From: Panonychus citri
Taxonomy: Eukaryota; Arthropoda; Arachnida; Trombidiformes; Tetranychidae
DNA length: 64,000 nt
Reading direction: 5' to 3'
Assembly (NCBI RefSeq): GCF_014898815.1
Contig: NW_026515543.1
Coordinates: forward strand, 1,488,001 to 1,552,000
A program made the translations under genes and the position numbers. Positions 58,269-64,000 of this stretch are shown one piece after another. The stretch's first letter is position 1. Every line of letters begins with the position of its first letter. The notes under the pieces were generated by a model. That model ran no database searches and was not told the origin of the DNA. It worked only from the letters and a program-made list of their open reading frames with translations.

Positions 58269-59150
58269 TTAATGTTTTGTCTCCTTAGATTTGATTTCGT
58301 CTAAATTTTTAGAAGCTTGTGATCCTTGTTGTTGTTGATTAGTTGATTGTTGTGACGAGTTAATTTCATCTGGATTAGTTTCATCTTCTTCTACTTCTTC
58401 TAAATTGTTTCCATCGTCTTGATTATCGGTTGATTTGGATTCAGGAATTGTCATCTCCTTTAGCTCTTGAGATATTGTCACCGGTAACTTGTCACTCCAT
58501 TTGCTCAGTCTAACCAGATTGTACAAATTTCTGTAAATTAAATAAATTAGATGATCAATTTGCTTTCCAATTATTAACACAATTAGTACTCACTTTGGTT
58601 GTCTGTTTTTGTTTACACTAATTGTTTTCATTGTACCATCAGGACAACATAATTTACATGTGGCTCGTTTCTGTTTTTTGATAACTGGACTAATCACCCG
58701 AGGCCATGGAGGATTATCTGTGATAATAATTATCAGAATATCAATTTGGAAATAGAAATTGGAGTGGGATTATTTTTCTCGTCAATTTGATTATCGATTA
58801 TTGATAAAATTACCTCCAAGTGAGATTGGTTTCTTTTGAATTACACAGTAAGAAAATTCCTCACGAGTTCCCCAAAGAATCTGGAAAATATCAAATCAAC
58901 AGAATGAAAAAGAAGAAGAAAAAAAAAGTTGTCATTTAAATGATTAATTGAAAATGATTAGTTAATTGACAGGTAAGTAGGAAGTATTGGATTAGTTGTA
59001 TTTGGACAATTTTCTCAAATCGTTTTCTGGTGACCCAATTTTCTTACCTTACGAAAATCTGAGATATCCAAATGTTCATATGAGATTGAAAAATTACAAG
59101 GGCTGATTTGACCAGTGAACAGTTTTGGACATGGATAATTATGTGGACAC

Positions 59151-59188
<38 letters not shown>

Positions 59189-60440
59189 ATTGTTATATAA
59201 TTGAAGTGTTTGAAACATTATCAAGTAATAAGTTCAACTAACAGGAGCCATGATGCTTGAAGCTGGAAACTCATTTGATTGGATAACTTGGTTAACTGAA
59301 TCATCAACGTTGAAAGTATCGGTCACTTTGTGTCCAGTCATTTGAAGGACTAAATTCCGTGCTTCCAGAACAGCCATGAAACCTGATTTTTTACCATGTT
59401 CAATGATCACCAGAAGATCCTCCGTTTTATGCCAAAGATTTTCAATAGTTTGAACTCGAGATGCAAGTGATGGAAGTTCCAACAAAGAGTAGGCACTTAC
59501 AACGATATCATATTTAATCTAAAGAAGAGAAAAAAATCACATTATTAATAGAATAATAATGGAAATTAAATCAATCGAAATGATAACACAATCGATTTAC
59601 TTACATTATGTGAAACTGGTAAAAATTGCCGTGTGAAAACACCCTCGTAAACTAGAGGTGAATTTTCATTACCTTGTTTAAGTAAAAGTCGAGCGATATC
59701 ATGAGCATGATGGGAAATATCAACACAAAAATATTCCGAAAATGAATTAGGCCAAATTTCATTGGCCGCCCAAATTGTTGTACCAACACCCGAACCGAAA
59801 TCAAACAAAGTTCTAGGCTTGAATTCTGGGTAATCACATTTTATCTGGTGGAAATCAAGAATTGGGTCAAAGGGTATACATAAGATTTTGATATTTCTTT
59901 CACAATTAAACTAATTTACCTCATTGAAAACGTGTTTGATTGCTGCGTAATTAGGAGGTAATCGTGCAGTCATATAAACTACACTATTATATTCATCGTA
60001 ATCAAATCGCTGCCAATTGTAAATTTCCCTTTTCAACGCTGATTGAATCTTTTCTTGTCGTTTTCTTAAGGCTTCTTCCTTGGCAATTGGATCAAGATCA
60101 TCTACAATGAACTTCTCTGTTCCCATTGAGTTTTGTTCATCAATTATAATGGAAAAGAGGTGAAAAAAAAGGGAAAAAGAAAGAAAAAGAAATCAGAACA
60201 TTTAATCAAATGAACAAAATTTCGATTGAAAGATAAAGTTCAAACCTTTCTCTACGAAACGATATTCAATTTCCTTGTATTTCTCATGAATCTCAGCGGC
60301 CTCAGCGGGTAATTGTCGATGGTGAAATTGATTGTACATTCGTCGAACATCATCTCTAAAAGTTTTTCTCTTGTATTCTATTGTGACAGGGAAAGAAAAA
60401 AAAGAAAAAAAATATAAGAAATAATAATGGAAATAAATTA

Positions 60441-60523
<83 letters not shown>

Positions 60524-61082
60524 GTAGTTATGTATTCCAAACAGACTCAGTAGATGATTGGGAAAAAAAAGATTTGCAATCCTCATAAATTAGATTATCA
60601 CCTTAATTAGAAAGCTATTTGTAACAAATGGAATCAGGAAAAGAAGATTAAATTCTTACTTGAGATAACTTTCTGAGCTGCAGACTCCAAGATATAAGGT
60701 AAACTGACACAAGGTAATGACCTTCGACCAGGATGTTCCCTGTGACGCAAACCCTGATTCAGTTTTTCATTGACATCTTCATGTAGCTCATATTTGGTAA
60801 CAAGCTAAACAGAACCAGAAATCCATAGAGAGAGAGAGAGAAAGAGAATCAAATATACATAGAAAGATAATGATAATAGTATCATCATGATTAAGAATAG
60901 AAATGAAAAGAGAGACCAATTAACTGAGAATTAAAAAGAGAATGGAAAACAAAAAGAAAACAGAAAACAGAAAATTCCAATTAAAACAGACTTACCTTTG
61001 TCAGGGAACGAATTGAATCACTCGAATTACTTACAATTAAATTTGAAGGTAATTTAATTCTAACAATTCTACTAGAAAACAT
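58269..61082 (-). CDS. METTL17: METTL17, mitochondrial small-ribosomal-subunit assembly factor (Rsm22 family)
   Basis: Ten exons in transcript order: 60996-61082, 60660-60804, 60246-60377, 59920-60116, 59605-59844, 59243-59518, 59048-59149, 58814-58880, 58594-58717 and 58269-58530. All phases close and give 543 residues. The N-terminus has the Arg/Ser-rich look of a mitochondrial presequence (MFSSRIVRIKLPSN). A Rossmann methyltransferase core has motif I TLFDFGSGVGTTIWA and later DIVVSAYSLLELPS. Cysteines in CPHNYPCPKLF, SPCNF and CKLCC fit the 4Fe-4S cluster described for METTL17. The last ~75 residues are an acidic Asn/Gln/Ser tail, which together with other differences makes the protein longer than my recollection of human METTL17 (about 456). 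The family assists mitoribosome small-subunit assembly; catalytic methylation is debated. The acceptor of exon 7 uses a CT microsatellite as its pyrimidine tract. The exon 4 acceptor (60117) is the least certain border. Confidence 0.92.
59154..59185. repeat. GA microsatellite at the METTL17 exon 7 acceptor
   Basis: On the transcribed strand this is a CT run ending in TTAG directly at the exon 7 boundary (59149). It therefore supplies the pyrimidine tract of the splice acceptor. Confidence 0.85.
60443..60518. repeat. Long CT microsatellite in METTL17 intron 2
   Basis: About 38 uninterrupted CT units, the longest microsatellite seen in the window. On the gene's own strand it reads (GA)n, so it does not act as a pyrimidine tract. 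Confidence 0.95.
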
Positions 61083-64000
61083 GACAATTAAGAATTTAAT
61101 TAAACATTTAAATTGCTCAAGAGAAACAATGTAAACAAATTGATGAAACCCAAAAGAATAACAAAAAATAAATTCTCATGCTTGTTTACCAAATCATATG
61201 GTAACCACGTGACTTTTACCGCTTTTCTTTTTATTTCCTTGATTAATTGTTGTGGTTTTCATTTCGTAATTAAGTTTATCTAGTGATTACAATTAAGTGA
61301 TTTCATGTTCTCTCATTGTAATTCTAATTACCGATTAATTAGAATTTCTAATTAACTCAACTGACCCATTTGAGAGGAAACTGTTTGGTTAATTGTTGAA
61401 TTGAGTTTTTATTTTCCTTTGGTCAACCAAATTTAATTGTCCATCTAATTAATTTGATTTTTTTTGTTTCTTTCAATTATCTGATCAGTTTACCTACTGT
61501 TGATTATTCAATCTATGTTACTAATTACCCTTTCATTGATCAATCTTAAAAATTGAGTATCAATGATTTGTTTTCCCTCTTATCATCATATGTATGTAAT
61601 AATATCATTAATTGATTTCATATCAACAAGTTAGATTCAATCAAAATGTCAATCAATGGTCAGTTATAGACTGTTAATGTCCAGTGAACTTTAATCAAAA
61701 AGATTTCAATGCTGCATCACTTTACCAGTCAATCTTAATCAATGTACAAGTCAATTCAATGGACATTTACCTTGATTTAGTTCAATAATTTATCAACTAT
61801 CCTAACAATTAATTATCATAACAACAATTTTCTTTATGTAAATATATTGATAATTTATTGGGTGTCATTCAACTATAAATTGCTGTTAATCATACACACA
61901 CACACACACACACACACACTAACATATTATATTGATATGCTGTTGACAATTAACTTTGGTTACATTATCCAATCTTGACCAATTGTTTAACCATTAAAAA
62001 AGGTTAGTCAACTATTAATATTTTAATCAAATTAATTATTCCTTGAATCTGTAATCAGTAACCACCCAAAACTATTGACCTTATCAATTGTCCATCATTG
62101 TTATCCTTGTTTTCCTTAATTTCCTATTTCAGAATTTGTTTTTTTTTCACCTACCGGATATTAGTAAATCAATTATCCAACAATTACAATTTAATGGACA
62201 CACACACACACAATTTAATAACCATTACATTCAAAGAACCACAAGAAAATTAATCAATACCAAGTATACATACAAACTATTGACCAATGTTTAGCCAATT
62301 CCTTTAGGGTAAGTTAATTATTAATATTTCCAATAATTAATGTGTTGAATTTGGTAAATTTTCAAAGTTCTGATGATGATAATTGAACATAATTAGACTT
62401 GATTTCTCAATATTTTTACTTACAAGGTTTAATAATAGGATTAAAGAAATTTCTATTAACCATAATTATAATCATCGATAAGCTTAATTATCAATAAGGA
62501 TAAACTGGACATCACATGGAAAAAAATTTTCCTTCAGAAAAAAGTTTATACCAGTTTATTGGTTGACCATTGGTCTTAAAATGAATCGTAATGACGATTA
62601 ACCCTCATAATTGTTGGTAAACAATTAGATGAACAAATTACCATCCATATTAAAACTGTTGTAATGTGTGTGTGTGTGTGTGTGTATGTGGTGTAATGAT
62701 AGGGAATCGAGCAATTAGTTGATTTCAGCAATCAAAAGTCAACATGAGAAGACGATTAGATGATAACCATAACAACATTAATTAAGTTAATTTAGTGTAA
62801 TTTAATATTCATATTCTTGTTTTCCTCTTAATCTTCATTCAATTTGTTCAACTGGTCATCATCATCATCATCTAATTGACCAATACTTTCAATTTGGTTA
62901 AACTCACGTGGATTAAACTTTAGATATTCAATTGAAATTGATCATTGTAATTTAGACCATTGGATTGAATTGAATTAAGGTGAACAATTAACCAGAAATA
63001 AACCCAATCAAATCATGGTATCTGTTTATAATATAATTGATGAGAATCATTTCTCAATCCTATCAAATTTATTTTTATCCTGTGATAATCAAGTTACCCT
63101 TTGATACCATCTTAATTGTTGATGAGTATTGGTCATCTACATTACTAAACTAACGATATAAGGAAAAGGAAATGATAAAAAAATTCATTTCCTTCCTCAT
63201 TTCAAATTCATTTTTGATATTCTATCAATTATTTTGATATATTAATAAGTAAACAAATTCTAACCTTTTATTGTTTAATATTCATCTTGTTAATCAGTTA
63301 CACGTGAATGAAGCTTATTACATTTGATATTAATTCCATGAAAATCGTAATTTATATTTACGATGTTGAATCATTCAAATTAGAGTCCATGTACCTGCAT
63401 GATAACAGTTGTAGTGTTTCAGATTATAATCCATTAAAATATTTGGAATAAAATAACTATCGAAAGTAGATAAGAGTCAGAGTGTATGCAAGAATCTTCA
63501 TGATAAAATATTAAAGCTCGAATTATGATAATATCGAGGATTAAATGTACAAAATTCTATCTATACTAATATTACTTGAAATTTTTAATTCTCTTTTGAT
63601 AATAGTCAATATTCATATTAATGGATAATCGTGATAAATGAACTCGAAGGAAAAAGTAGTTCGACTTTAGTAAACAGATGATCGTTGAGTATTACTATGA
63701 ATTTGTCGATAAAATTTACGATTCTTAAAGTCGAAATTAGAAAATTATAGTTATGGTTATGGTTCGAGAGAATCGATTTTCCATCTTTATAAGAATAAGA
63801 ATTTCTCATTCAGAACTTTTTTATTCTCGAGTTTTGGTCCAGTTTTCCATAAAATTTTGAAAATCTCGAAACTCTTTAGTCGAAACAAAACTTTCCCACT
63901 AAAAGGTTAGAATTGAATCTCATTGTTTGATTATCGATTAACTTTTATCCGGATTAACCATTGTAATCAGAATTTTGTCCTTTTCTTCACAATTCTATGT
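61083..64000. other. AT-rich region upstream of METTL17 without a supported gene
   Basis: Contains CA and GT microsatellites (61893-61918, 62197-62210, 62664-62685) and AT-rich filler. The part next to 61082 should hold the METTL17 promoter. The open frames at 62088-62294 and 63618-63809 have no recognisable features. Confidence 0.55.

Noticed and set aside
1..64000. tRNA or rRNA genes
   Set aside because: I scanned for B-box-like GGTTCGA words and cloverleaf candidates by eye and found none I could defend; a tRNA covariance scan would settle it.

Overview
The window looks like AT-rich nuclear DNA of an arthropod. The genes have many short GT-AG introns, the intergenic DNA is full of TCATCA, CT/GA and CAA microsatellites, and the gene set is animal: a furrowed-type selectin-like receptor, an SH3BP5/Parcas Rab11 exchange factor, an AA15 copper oxidase, a BICRA/GLTSCR1 chromatin subunit and METTL17. 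The base composition and compact genes recall mites, but placing it there is an impression and not a proof.

Left third (1-16.2 kb): two LTR retrotransposons, both on the minus strand. The first is cut by the window edge; its gag start, leader, primer-binding site and 5' LTR are visible (1 to about 1,699). The second is present end to end (4,304-16,190). It has about 490-bp LTRs with TGTAAGG/CCTTACA ends, an AATG target duplication, broken gag, a nucleocapsid-protease block, and a Ty3/gypsy-type pol whose RNase H and integrase catalytic residues are intact. Between pol and its 3' LTR lie about 5 kb of unusual sequence. First comes a 2.1-kb array of 12 fold-back repeats with a conserved core and different but self-complementary arms. 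An open frame with RING-like and TRAF-type zinc fingers follows. Last is an open frame with all the motifs of a DEDDh 3'-5' exonuclease of the REX4/ISG20 kind. I consider this cargo and array the most unusual content of the window. Element 1 carries its own families of conserved-core palindromes. Both elements appear to prime from tRNA-Ala.

Middle (16.2-43.9 kb): about 12 kb of AT-rich DNA with no gene I can support. Then come furrowed (28.6-34.4 kb, 5' exons not found), the SH3BP5/Parcas homologue (36.7-38.6 kb), a complete four-exon AA15 lytic polysaccharide monooxygenase (40.5-41.5 kb), and weak remnants of another coding sequence (41.6-42.5 kb).

Right third (43.9-64 kb): a BICRA/GLTSCR1 homologue in eight exons (43.9-56.1 kb) with a frame break at its poly-Q tract and a 490-bp tandem duplication in its first intron. 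On the minus strand is METTL17 in ten exons (58.3-61.1 kb). The last 2.9 kb hold no gene I can see. The host genes are unrelated housekeeping, receptor and secreted functions; nothing suggests that they work together. The differences between the two LTRs of element 2 are largely homopolymer indels, so some of the frameshifts in the window may be assembly errors and not decay.
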